From Candidatus Njordarchaeota archaeon (GTDB lineage Archaea > Asgardarchaeota > Njordarchaeia > Njordarchaeales > Njordarchaeaceae): a stretch of DNA of 11,549 nt. Position 1 is the stretch's first letter, and every line of letters starts with the position of its first letter. Shown piece after piece: positions 1-7,099 of the stretch. The notes beneath the pieces are model-generated. The model did not search any database, was not told the origin of the DNA, and was given only the letters and a program-made list of their open reading frames with translations. The position numbers and the translations under genes were made by a program. The DNA lies in assembly GCA_029856055.1 (NCBI GenBank), contig JAHQWF010000072.1, positions 1 through 11,549 on the forward strand, read 5' to 3'.

Positions 1-1146
1 ACGAGCAACTGAGTTATTGTTGCTGTCCATAGCGAGCACTAATGGTAGATAGATGGCCGAGCCATTATCATTCACCGCCACTAACTGGACCTTATCGATG
101 AACGACGCGTACTCATCCAGCTCAGAGAGCTTAAGCACATAGAAATTATTTCTAACCAAGTCGGGCTGAGGGCGAGATAGTGGCGATAAACTGTATCAAC
201 ATTATATGAGCCTACGTGAATATCCATTACGCCCTCTGTAACCCAAGTAGAGTTACTCCAGAGACTTAAAGTTGGGCATGCCCCTCCGCTTGACACCTCG
301 TAATAGACTCTAAGTCTAGAGAACTTTGCGGCTGCATAACCGAAATGTTCTTCTACTACAGCCTCAACTTCGTATAGAACTAGGTCATGAAGATTAAAGT
401 AGATACCATTCCTTGATCCATCTGATACTGCATCATTGAGGATCTGGAGTAACGGTACATTAAACGTGCCTGAGGCTTGATTCTCTCTATATCTACTATA
501 AACAAACACTGGCTTGCCATTTTCGTAATGATCTAATCTATCTGGCGGTGAAGCACCTGTATGAAGGAAATAGATGTCGATACCTAGAATAGCCTCATCA
601 TAATGCTCCCATTGCTCATTCTGATAAATATCAACTCCACTTCCATCTATCTTAAGCCATACATTGACCAATACAGCTGCTTCTGGTGGGAACCAACCAG
701 AACCCCACAATTGGACTGTTGACCAAGTAATCTTAACATCAATTCTAACATCAGTAATTGTTGTTGAAATAGGTAACGGATCTGGCCAATTATCACTCCC
801 ATATCCTGATGGAGGCGAACCCCAAATCCAGCCCTGTACAATCTTAGAAACATAAGTATATGTATCAAAATACCCTATTCCTTGATTACCTATTGACAAA
901 TAGACAATGTGATCTGATCCGGACTGCTCGAACCTAATAAAATCATAGTTTGTTTTAGGGAAATCTCTCGACCATTCACCAGTTATGAAACTCCATCTAC
1001 CTATTTGTTTGTACCAATGATTACTACCATAATTAAATTCAGGATCTAAAGTCCATTCATAAGTTGTTGTAGCAGCAGTAGGGTACGATAAAGAAACTAA
1101 AGTGAGAGAGAATCACAAATATTATAATCTTTCTATGCGTAGGCAT
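1..1146 (-). pseudogene. Secreted aromatic-rich protein, broken by two frameshifts, C-terminus beyond window
   Basis: I do not recognise the family. Read on the minus strand, the gene starts at the ATG at 1146-1144 with a signal-peptide-like start (MPTHRKIIIFVILS) and then loses frame at a (GA)4 tract (1104-1111). The coding sense resumes in the next frame as LTLVSLSYPTAATTTYEW, so one extra CT unit would restore a complete signal peptide with an A-x-A-like end. The mature part is rich in Trp, Tyr, Asp and Gly with beta-strand-like alternation and no obvious membrane segment, which suggests an extracellular beta-sandwich or surface protein. A second break near 161-165 (GGG on the plus strand) shifts the frame again; beyond it a sensible reading (SPDLVRNNFYVLKLSELDEY) stays open to base 1. 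A near-match to a ribosome binding site (GAGATGACC) precedes the ATG by four bases. It lies 11 bases after the membrane-protein gene and probably shares its transcript. Either a decaying gene or two sequence errors. Confidence 0.6.
1104..1111. repeat. (GA)4 dinucleotide tract at the frame break
   Basis: Four GA units, CT on the coding strand, lie in the signal-peptide region of the secreted-protein gene. The reading frame changes exactly here: the frame from the ATG gives the first half of a signal peptide and the frame from the tract onwards gives the second half and the mature protein. Five units would make the two halves continuous. Confidence 0.6.
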
Positions 1147-1157
1147 TATAGGTCATC

Positions 1158-1649
1158 TCACAAAGAATTGTGAATTATTAACACTACTATGTAGATCAAT
1201 GCAATTATGAAGATTATTGGAGCGATTATGGTTGGTTCCAAGCCCATTAAAGAAGTAATGTACATTAATAATAGGGGAATTACGCCGATAAACACTCCTA
1301 TTGTAGATAGCGGCATTATCAGGAACATGAGGTAACTTATAATAACATTATTTAGACTGTAAGAGAAGTATGTATCAAGAATCATGATCAAGTTAGCTAT
1401 GGCTATCACAACTAGGAAGAGTAGTTGGAGGACGATAGCAATCTTATCATGATCAAGTATCTTCTTCCTGAATAAGTCGCTTGGGAAGATAGATATCAGA
1501 AGCCACAAGCCGATAGGGGTAATAAATACGAATCTCAGTGAGATGATCAATGAGAACACTAAGCCAGCAAACAGTAAAGTAATAATGTTTATCAAACCAC
1601 TCCAATAAATAAATTTCCTAGAGAAGGCTTGAAGCCTTCCAATAGACAA
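1158..1649 (-). CDS. Small polytopic membrane protein, unknown function
   Basis: About 163 residues, very hydrophobic, with four to five predicted membrane segments: roughly residues 18-40, 42-55, 72-92, 103-125 and 135-160, counted from the chosen start. A short charged loop (SDLFRKKILDHDK) separates the second and third. I recognise no catalytic motif or family. I chose the TTG at 1649-1647 over the upstream GTG (1658-1656) because a GGTG ribosome binding site (1659-1656) sits six bases before the TTG but overlaps the GTG. A TATA-like element lies around 1689-1699. The gene ends 11 bases before the secreted-protein gene, so the two are probably co-transcribed. That pairing suggests a shared envelope role but gives no function. 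Confidence 0.7.
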   Translation of the reverse strand: MSIGRLQAFSRKFIYWSGLINIITLLFAGLVFSLIISLRFVFITPIGLWLLISIFPSDLFRKKILDHDKIAIVLQLLFLVVIAIANLIMILDTYFSYSLNNVIISYLMFLIMPLSTIGVFIGVIPLLLMYITSLMGLEPTIIAPIIFIIALIYIVVLIIHNSL

Positions 1650-1688
1650 ATGTGACACCTACAATTAAGAAATGATATATTTGAGTCA

Positions 1689-1699
1689 ATTATTAAAAG
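1689..1699 (-). promoter_or_regulatory. TATA-like promoter element for the membrane/secreted protein pair
   Basis: On the minus strand the sequence ACTTTTAATAA is centred about 26 bases before a start site near 1668, leaving a leader of about 20 bases that contains the GGTG ribosome binding site. Spacing fits an archaeal TATA box, but AT-rich surroundings make chance matches common. Confidence 0.35.
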
Positions 1700-1706
1700 T
1701 AATTAG

Positions 1707-2156
1707 TTATCTCTCTCTTTTCATTATTTCGTAGTATGATAATAGGTCTCTCTGCTCTTTAGTTGGCATGATAATATATTTTCTCTTCCTATGGAAATAC
1801 ATTATTATCTTGAATAACGGCATTCCACGGAAAATGAGGTATGCTGCGAGAATCATTGAAGCCATTGTTGGGTCATCCTCACACACTACAGCTGTTGGTT
1901 CAAAATTATCTATATTGTGATGTATCCATCCAGAGATCTCATCTAATTTTTCTACTGAATACTGGATAGTTGGGTCAAATTCCTCAAACCTAAACTTCAA
2001 TCTAAAAACCTTATATTCCTCATACTTTCTTGCTTCCCCGAGATCTCTAACAAGAATTAGTACTTTCTTTATACCATTACTACTCCATGTGTAAGCTTCA
2101 GTTCTATTTACTGGGCCATACGAACCCGCCAATACACCCCAGATTATCCAGAACAT
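1707..2156 (-). CDS. Dual-specificity protein phosphatase-like protein lacking the P-loop arginine
   Basis: A 149-residue protein with the layout of small archaeal cysteine-based phosphatases (typically about 150-170 residues). The N-terminal YGPVNRTE...GIKKVLIL (13-35) resembles the first strand region of the fold. The segment AVVCEDDPTMASMILAAYLI (89-108) aligns with the signature strand, P-loop and following helix. PTKEQRDLLSYYE (131-143) matches the usual C-terminal helix after the P-x-x-x-Q element. The expected H-C-x5-R loop reads V-C92-E-D-D-P-T-M98: the nucleophile Cys is present, but the phosphate-binding Arg is Met and the loop carries three acidic residues. Catalysis is therefore unlikely; a binding or regulatory pseudophosphatase is the better guess. 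The ATG start has GTGAT upstream and a TATA-like element (2204-2214). Fold assignment is by motif only. Confidence 0.6.
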   Translation of the reverse strand: MFWIIWGVLAGSYGPVNRTEAYTWSSNGIKKVLILVRDLGEARKYEEYKVFRLKFRFEEFDPTIQYSVEKLDEISGWIHHNIDNFEPTAVVCEDDPTMASMILAAYLIFRGMPLFKIIMYFHRKRKYIIMPTKEQRDLLSYYEIMKRER

Positions 2157-2203
2157 GGAATCACTAAGGAGACTTACTTACAATTAGAAATAGAAGGGAA
2201 TAT

Positions 2204-2214
2204 AATTTAAAGTA
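2204..2214 (-). promoter_or_regulatory. TATA-like element upstream of the phosphatase-like gene
   Basis: The minus-strand reading ACTTTAAATTA lies about 50 bases before the ATG at 2156. A start site about 26 bases downstream would give a leader of about 25 bases. It lies in the gap after rpl38e, so the phosphatase-like gene can have its own promoter. Confidence 0.4.
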
Positions 2215-2226
2215 GTTATAACTTAC

Positions 2227-2430
2227 CTAGAAATACTTTATCGGAATATTAAGCTCTTTTATCTTCTCTAATAAAGCATCAGCCTCCTTATCAGATAACT
2301 TAATCGTGTATAGATAACGTTTAGTCCTAAACTTGACCTTAACAAAATCTCTATGCTTCTTAACTCTAACCTCAAGTGTTTTAGGTACTATCTCATCTAG
2401 CTTTTCAACATCATGAATCTCTATCGGCAT
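2227..2430 (-). CDS. rpl38e: Large-subunit ribosomal protein L38e
   Basis: A 67-residue basic protein matching L38e, a small 50S/60S protein shared by eukaryotes and part of the archaea, notably Thermoproteota. Visible hallmarks are the start MPIEIHDVEKL, the basic strand VRVKKHRDFVKVKFR, and the diagnostic RYLYTIKLSDKEA followed by a short C-terminal helix. Length is normal for the family. Two ATGs stand in tandem (2433-2431 and 2430-2428). The strong ribosome binding site GAGGTG (2443-2438) is seven bases from the second and four from the first, and the family normally begins M-P, so I use the second. The gene is divergent from the tRNA, a typical housekeeping setting. Confidence 0.88.
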   Translation of the reverse strand: MPIEIHDVEKLDEIVPKTLEVRVKKHRDFVKVKFRTKRYLYTIKLSDKEADALLEKIKELNIPIKYF

Positions 2431-2437
2431 CATAAAA

Positions 2438-2443
2438 CACCTC
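2438..2443 (-). promoter_or_regulatory. Ribosome binding site of rpl38e
   Basis: GAGGTG on the minus strand. Its spacing of seven bases to the ATG at 2430 decides between two adjacent ATGs and rules out the upstream in-frame TTG and ATG codons, which lie at or before the site. Confidence 0.75.
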
Positions 2444-2485
2444 ATTAATGAGAGCAATAATTACTCAAAAACACTTAATGATGAG

Positions 2486-2496
2486 CATAAAAAACT
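2486..2496 (-). promoter_or_regulatory. TATA-like element of rpl38e
   Basis: The minus-strand sequence AGTTTTTTATG is about 60 bases before the start codon. A start site near 2464 would give a leader of about 34 bases including the ribosome binding site. A second AT-rich candidate lies at about 2500-2508. Confidence 0.35.
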
Positions 2497-2678
2497 TATT
2501 AAAATATTAGGTGTTAAACCTCATGGTTAATTCAGATAATGCTTGGAATAAATAAAAAACGGTAGCTAACCAGAAAAGCAAATGCGCAGTATGATTTAAA
2601 TATGACCGTAAATAGTTCTAGTATAGGTGGATAAGAAAATAAAACAAATAGAAAATAACCGTCTAAGACAACAAAAAA

Positions 2679-2688
2679 TTTATAAAAA
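2679..2688 (+). promoter_or_regulatory. TATA box of the tRNA-Ala gene
   Basis: TTTATAAAAA preceded by an A-rich BRE-like stretch. It is centred about 41 bases before the mature tRNA 5' end, which predicts a start site near 2710 and a short leader of about 15 bases, normal for archaeal tRNA genes. Confidence 0.6.
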
Positions 2689-2724
2689 CCCATAAAGAAT
2701 AAGAGAAATATATCAAAGAAGAAA

Positions 2725-2802
2725 GGACGGGTAGCGCAGTTTCGGTAGCGCGCCGCCTTGGCAGGGCGGAGGCCGCGGGTTCAAATCCCGCCCCGTCCAC
2801 CA
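2725..2802 (+). tRNA. tRNA-Ala (anticodon GGC), CCA encoded, A3-U70
   Basis: A full cloverleaf can be drawn. Acceptor GGACGGG (2725-2731) pairs with CCCGTCC (2792-2798). T8 A9 follow, then the D stem GCGC/GCGC (2734-2737, 2748-2751). Anticodon stem CCGCC/GGCGG (2753-2757, 2765-2769) encloses the loop TTGGCAG, anticodon GGC at 2760-2762. Variable loop is 2770-2774, T stem GCGGG/CCCGC (2775-2779, 2787-2791) with loop TTCAAAT, discriminator A at 2799 and CCA at 2800-2802. No intron. The anticodon reads GCC/GCU alanine codons and A73 fits alanine. However, the third acceptor pair is A-U rather than the G-U wobble pair that alanyl-tRNA synthetase recognises in almost all organisms, so alanine identity is assigned from the anticodon only. 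Confidence 0.9.
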
Positions 2803-3185
2803 TTATTCATTTTATTCTCGTAATTCCTAGGAGAAAGATAGAGTAAGTATTATATTAAATGTTCATATCCAGCTTTTATTGCTGAATAGAGATTCTAGAT
2901 TTTGTTGGAAATTAACTTTATTTCGTCATTGCTAGGTATAATTGATTTGTTATCTAATGAAAGGAATTATAGAAATTTAGTATGTTACTAATTGGTTTTT
3001 CGGGATGTATTTCATTAGGTATGCGTTTAGGTGTAGCTTAGACAATAAGTTGCATTGTTATCTTTAATCTAAAAAAATAGTAAACTTTATATTAGGTTAC
3101 ATTATTACTCTTACAGAAACATCTATGGTTCTGTGTAATACCAGAAAATTTGTCATCTTTTCGCAGTTTTGCTTTTGATATTGAC
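2803..3185. other. Gene-free AT-rich stretch between tRNA and carboxylase operon
   Basis: About 380 bases with stop codons in all frames. No open frame has a ribosome binding site; a 19-codon frame at 2982-3041 has none. I see no repeat array, no C/D-box pair and no stable hairpin. The last part holds the likely promoter and leader of the downstream operon. Confidence 0.6.
3082..3093 (+). promoter_or_regulatory. Candidate TATA box of the acyl-CoA carboxylase operon
   Basis: AAACTTTATATT follows an A-rich BRE-like run (3071-3077). Transcription would begin near 3113 and leave a leader of about 85 bases, long for an archaeal gene. A nearer but weaker element (TTTTGATATT, about 3173) is also possible, so the assignment is tentative. 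Confidence 0.35.
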
Positions 3186-3200
3186 TATCGGTGCTAGTTA

Positions 3201-4763
3201 GTGTTTAATAAGGTTTTAGTGGCTAATAGGGGAGAGATCGCTGTTAGGATTATTAGGGCTTGCAGGGAACTCGGGATAAAATGTGCGACGATTTATTCTT
3301 CAATTGATAAGAATTCATTACATGTTAAATTAGCTGATGAGGCTTATGAAATCGGTCCTCCAGATCCATTAGAGAGCTATTTAGCGATTGAAAAAATAAT
3401 TGACCTAGCTATTAAAATTAAGGCGGACGCTATTCATCCTGGTTACGGTTTTCTCTCTGAGAACCCTAAATTCGCTAAAGCATGTGAGAAAAACGGTGTA
3501 GTTTTTATTGGTCCTAAAAGCGAGGTACTAGCGGTTACTGGGGATAAGCTTAAAGCTCGGGCTTTAGTCGCAAAAGCTGGTGTCCCAGTCATTCCAGGTG
3601 TTCTAAGGCCATTAAACGATCCAGATGAAGCTGTTAAGATAGCTAATAGGTTAGGTTACCCTGTTATTCTCAAGCCTGCTGATGGAGGCGGCGGCATAGG
3701 TATGAGGATTGCTCGTAATGCTCGAGAATTAAAGAGATACTTCAATGATGCTCGTCTTGAAGCATTTAAGGCGTTTGGTTCTGACAAGGTATATCTAGAG
3801 AAAGTAATACCGAACGCTAAGCATATTGAGATGCAGATAGTGGCTGATAATTATGGTAATATCATTTGGTTAGGGGAGAGAGAGTGCTCTATACAGCGTA
3901 GGCATCAAAAGATAATTGAGGAAACTCCATCTCCCGCTCTTACTGTTGAGGATAGAGAGAGATTAGGTGAATTAGCAATAAGGGTAGCTGAAACAATTAA
4001 TTATAATAATGTCGGTACCGTGGAGTTTCTCTTTGATGGCAGGAACTTCTATTTCTTGGAGGTAAATGCTCGATTGCAGGTAGAACATGGAATAACAGAG
4101 ATAATTACTGGCATAGATCTAGTTCATCAACAATTACTGATCGCAAGTGGGCGAGAACTGGGAATTGAGCAGAGAAATGTCGAGAAGAGGGGATGGGCGG
4201 TAGAAGTTAGAATCACTGCTGAAGATCCATTAGAAAACTTTGCTCCAAGTCCAGGTAAGATAGTTTACTATGAGGAGCCTGGGGGCATGGGAATACGTGT
4301 AGACAGTCACCTATATCCTGGCTATGTGGTACCACCGTACTATGATGCCTTGATAGCGAAATTAATCTCATGGGGTCAGAATCGTAGTGAAGCTATAATG
4401 AGATTGAGAAGAGGATTGTCGGAATACATAATAGGTGGCATAAAGACGACTATCCCTCTATTAATGAAGATAATCAGCCACAGAGCTTTTCTAGATGGTA
4501 CTTATACCACTTCATTCCTTAGGGAGAATTTAGAGATCTTTAAGAAGGAATTGATGGAAGAAGAGAGAAAGCGTATAGCTGCTCTGATAGCTTCATTAAT
4601 AATTAGTAATAGTGGTTTAGAGAAAGCAGAGATAAAGAGTGATAAATCGAAATCTAAAATCAAGAGGGATTATAATTTGGGTTATGTTATACATCAGTTT
4701 AGTCGTTGGACTAAGAAGTTGTCTCCATGGAGAAAGTCAGCATTCTACTACTTATCCAGATAA
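3201..4763 (+). CDS. accC: Biotin carboxylase subunit of acyl-CoA carboxylase
   Basis: A 520-residue ATP-grasp biotin carboxylase that carboxylates the carrier-bound biotin using ATP and bicarbonate. The biotin carboxylase N-terminal domain opens with FNKVLVANRGEIAVRI (2-17) and includes HPGYGFLSEN (79-88). The ATP-grasp core carries K116, K158, the glycine loop GGGGIGMR (162-169), ECSIQRRHQK and the metal and biotin site FLEVNARLQVEH. The C-terminal domain includes VEVRITAEDP and SPGKI. The bacterial enzyme is about 449 residues; the extra 70 or so form a Lys/Arg/Glu-rich tail ending in an aromatic-basic motif, as in some archaeal homologues. There is no fused biotin domain, which agrees with the separate carrier gene downstream. 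The GTG start is chosen because GGTG (3190-3193) precedes it by seven bases and the family start MFNKVLVANRGE follows directly. First gene of a four-gene operon, 24 bases before the carboxyltransferase. Confidence 0.95.
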   Translation: MFNKVLVANRGEIAVRIIRACRELGIKCATIYSSIDKNSLHVKLADEAYEIGPPDPLESYLAIEKIIDLAIKIKADAIHPGYGFLSENPKFAKACEKNGVVFIGPKSEVLAVTGDKLKARALVAKAGVPVIPGVLRPLNDPDEAVKIANRLGYPVILKPADGGGGIGMRIARNARELKRYFNDARLEAFKAFGSDKVYLEKVIPNAKHIEMQIVADNYGNIIWLGERECSIQRRHQKIIEETPSPALTVEDRERLGELAIRVAETINYNNVGTVEFLFDGRNFYFLEVNARLQVEHGITEIITGIDLVHQQLLIASGRELGIEQRNVEKRGWAVEVRITAEDPLENFAPSPGKIVYYEEPGGMGIRVDSHLYPGYVVPPYYDALIAKLISWGQNRSEAIMRLRRGLSEYIIGGIKTTIPLLMKIISHRAFLDGTYTTSFLRENLEIFKKELMEEERKRIAALIASLIISNSGLEKAEIKSDKSKSKIKRDYNLGYVIHQFSRWTKKLSPWRKSAFYYLSR

Positions 4764-4787
4764 TGCCGCTTTTAAGGTGCAGATAGT

Positions 4788-6350
4788 ATGTCTGAAGGAC
4801 GTGATATTTCTGATTTAATTAGGGAGTTAAATGAGTTAAAAGAAAAAATAAAGAAGGGTGGCGGTGAGGAGAGAATCAAGCAACAGCACTCTAAAGGCAA
4901 ATTAACTGCTAGAGAGAGAATTGATCTATTGGTTGATGAAGGTAGTTTCGTGGAGATAAATCCCTTTGTTAAGCACAGGGTATCATGGTTTGATATGGAT
5001 AAGAAACGTTTTCCCGGCGATGGCGTTGTAACAGGATTCGCTAAAATTGATGGTAGATTAGTTTATCTATACGCTCAGGATTTCACAGTTATAGGTGGGT
5101 CTCTAGGAGAGATGCATGGGAAGAAGATAGCTAAGATATATGACCTCGCGCTTAAGAATGGTGTACCCGTCATTGGCCTTATCGATTCAGGTGGAGCTAG
5201 GATTCAGGAAGGAGTGATTAGTCTGTCTGGTTATGGTGAAATATTCTATAGGAATGTTATGGCTTCTGGTGTTATACCTCAGATATCGATTATTCTTGGG
5301 CCTTGTGCTGGTGGAGCAGTATATTCTCCAGCATTGACCGATTTCATAATTGTTGTAGATAAGATATCTTACATGTTCGTTACTGGGCCTCAAGTAACTA
5401 AGGAGGCTACAGGGCTAGAAACCACTTTCGAAGAACTAGGTGGAGCTCAGATTCACGCAGAGAAAAGCGGTGTAGCGCATTTTATGGTGGAGAACGAGGA
5501 GGAAGCCTTTGCACTTATCCGTACTTTACTTAGTTATTTGCCTTCCAACAATATGGAAGATCCTCCAATAATAGATACTGGAGATGACGTTAATCGAACT
5601 GATGAGGAACTAAATTCCATTGTTCCCACTGATCCCAATAAGCCTTATGATGTCCGGGAAGTAATTCTTAGAATTGTGGATAATGGAGAGTTTCTAGAGG
5701 TTCAAAGCCCGTTTGCACCGAATGCTGTAGTTGGATTCGCTAGATTAAATAGTAGAACAGTGGGAATCGTAGCTAATCAGCCCAACTATCTTGCTGGAGC
5801 TCTAGATATAGATGCTTCCGATAAGATAGCAAGATTCATAAGATTTTGTGACGCATTTAACATACCTATAGTAACGTTTGTGGATACTCCAGGATTTCTA
5901 CCTGGAATCGATCAAGAACACGGCGGGATAATACGGCATGGTGCTAAGATACTTTATGCATATAGTGAGGCGACAGTACCAAAGATAACAGTTATACTAA
6001 GAAAGGCTTATGGTGGCGCTTATATAGCGATGAGCTCTTCGCACTTAGGAACTGATTACGTTTTCGCATGGCCAACGGCCGAGATAGCTGTGATGGGTCC
6101 AAAGGCCGCAGCCAGGATACTTTATGGAAAGAAATTAGCTAATGTGGGTGATCCCGCGAAATTCCTTGATAAAGTATCAAAAGAGTATGCTAAACTCTTC
6201 GCTAACCCATATATCGCGGCTGAAATGGGATATGTGCATGATGTTATAGTTCCTAGTGAAACGAGACCTAAATTAATTCTGGTGCTTGAGACATTAGAAA
6301 ATAAGAGAGATAGCTTACCGCCCAAAAAGCACGGGAATATGCCCTTATAA
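4788..6350 (+). CDS. pccB: Acyl-CoA carboxyltransferase (acetyl/propionyl-CoA carboxylase beta chain)
   Basis: A 520-residue single-chain carboxyltransferase with two crotonase-like halves. It moves CO2 from carboxybiotin to an acyl-CoA. Visible family motifs: GKLTARERIDLL (37-48), FPGDGVVTG (75-83), DSGGARIQEGV (133-143, first oxyanion site), GPCAGGAVYSPALTDF (171-186), VTFVDTPGFLPG (362-373), HGGIIRHGAKI (378-388) and RKAYGGAYIAM (405-415, second oxyanion site). Residue 413 is Ile in GGAYIAM. In Streptomyces enzymes Asp here goes with propionyl-CoA preference and Ile with acetyl-CoA or broader use, so this enzyme may accept acetyl-CoA. Broad-range enzymes are known in autotrophic Sulfolobales. 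With a biotin carboxylase in the operon and no membrane subunit in the window, an ATP-driven carboxylase fits better than a sodium-pumping decarboxylase. AAGGTG eight bases before the ATG supports the start. Confidence 0.93.
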   Translation: MSEGRDISDLIRELNELKEKIKKGGGEERIKQQHSKGKLTARERIDLLVDEGSFVEINPFVKHRVSWFDMDKKRFPGDGVVTGFAKIDGRLVYLYAQDFTVIGGSLGEMHGKKIAKIYDLALKNGVPVIGLIDSGGARIQEGVISLSGYGEIFYRNVMASGVIPQISIILGPCAGGAVYSPALTDFIIVVDKISYMFVTGPQVTKEATGLETTFEELGGAQIHAEKSGVAHFMVENEEEAFALIRTLLSYLPSNNMEDPPIIDTGDDVNRTDEELNSIVPTDPNKPYDVREVILRIVDNGEFLEVQSPFAPNAVVGFARLNSRTVGIVANQPNYLAGALDIDASDKIARFIRFCDAFNIPIVTFVDTPGFLPGIDQEHGGIIRHGAKILYAYSEATVPKITVILRKAYGGAYIAMSSSHLGTDYVFAWPTAEIAVMGPKAAARILYGKKLANVGDPAKFLDKVSKEYAKLFANPYIAAEMGYVHDVIVPSETRPKLILVLETLENKRDSLPPKKHGNMPL

Positions 6351-6361
6351 GATGATGATTC

Positions 6362-7099
6362 ATGCCTCTAGGTAAAATAATATTCTGGTTTGAGGAGCTG
6401 CCGTCAACGATGGATATGGCTCATGACCTAGCTATGAAAGGTTATCCTGAAGGTACTTTAATAATAGCTAATAGACAAACAATGGGTAGGGGTCGCTACA
6501 ATAGGGTTTGGATATCGCGTGATGGTGGATTATGGTTATCATCGATTTTAAGACCTAGAGATAATGTTTTTATTAATTTACTCCCATTGATTTTTGCGGT
6601 ATCCGTTCATGAAACACTGAGTATTTATGTATCTGATTGCTGGATAAAATGGCCTAATGATGTTCTTGTTGATGACAAAAAAATAGCAGGTATCTTAAGC
6701 GAATCTAGATTCACGGGATCTAAATTAAGTTATATTGTAGTTGGAATTGGTATTAACCTGAATAATGCTATTGATGATTCACTAGAAGACAGGGCCATTA
6801 GCTTATCCACCTTATTGGGAAGAAAAATCAATATTCCCAGTATATTTAGATCTCTCTTAGAAAACATGAATAGATTCTACGGGATCTATCAACTGACCCC
6901 TAGTCTAATTATTCACGAATTCTATAAGAGAACGCGAATGATTAAAAAGACCGTAAAAGTTATTATGGATGGAAAGATAATACAGGGAATCGGGTTAGGT
7001 ATTAATCTTAATGGAGATTTAATTCTGAAAAATCAGGATCAAATAAGAATTATACATAGTTATGATGCACCATTTAAAGTATTGGTGGAGGACTCCTAA
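6362..7099 (+). CDS. birA: Biotin--[acetyl-CoA carboxylase] ligase, no DNA-binding domain
   Basis: A 245-residue biotin-protein ligase that makes biotinyl-AMP and transfers biotin to the carrier lysine. The catalytic domain shows the ATP/biotin loop GRGRYNRVW (42-50), KWPNDVLVDDKKIAGIL (96-112) and the central strand VVGIGINLNN (126-135). The small C-terminal domain contains GIGLGINLNGDLIL near residue 215-225. The usual Gly in GRGRxGR is Asn47 here, a mild deviation. There is no N-terminal helix-turn-helix, so it is a monofunctional ligase and not a BirA-type repressor. It lies 11 bases after pccB and its TAA overlaps the carrier ATG (TAATG), so modifying enzyme and substrate are translationally coupled. 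Confidence 0.93.
   Translation: MPLGKIIFWFEELPSTMDMAHDLAMKGYPEGTLIIANRQTMGRGRYNRVWISRDGGLWLSSILRPRDNVFINLLPLIFAVSVHETLSIYVSDCWIKWPNDVLVDDKKIAGILSESRFTGSKLSYIVVGIGINLNNAIDDSLEDRAISLSTLLGRKINIPSIFRSLLENMNRFYGIYQLTPSLIIHEFYKRTRMIKKTVKVIMDGKIIQGIGLGINLNGDLILKNQDQIRIIHSYDAPFKVLVEDS

Noticed and set aside
664..855. Plus-strand frame of 63 codons opposite the secreted-protein gene
   Set aside because: No ribosome binding site, and the minus-strand frame has the continuous beta-rich coding sense.
2476..2486. ATGATGA resembling box C of a C/D-box small RNA
   Set aside because: No box D or D' (CTGA) at a suitable distance, and it lies in the likely rpl38e promoter.
2523..2555. Ten-codon frame MVNSDNAWNK with GGTG nine bases upstream
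   Set aside because: Too short to support without a relative showing the same peptide; could be chance in AT-rich DNA.
2982..3041. Nineteen-codon frame resembling a lipoprotein leader (GFSGC)
   Set aside because: No ribosome binding site or promoter, and no continuation after the stop.
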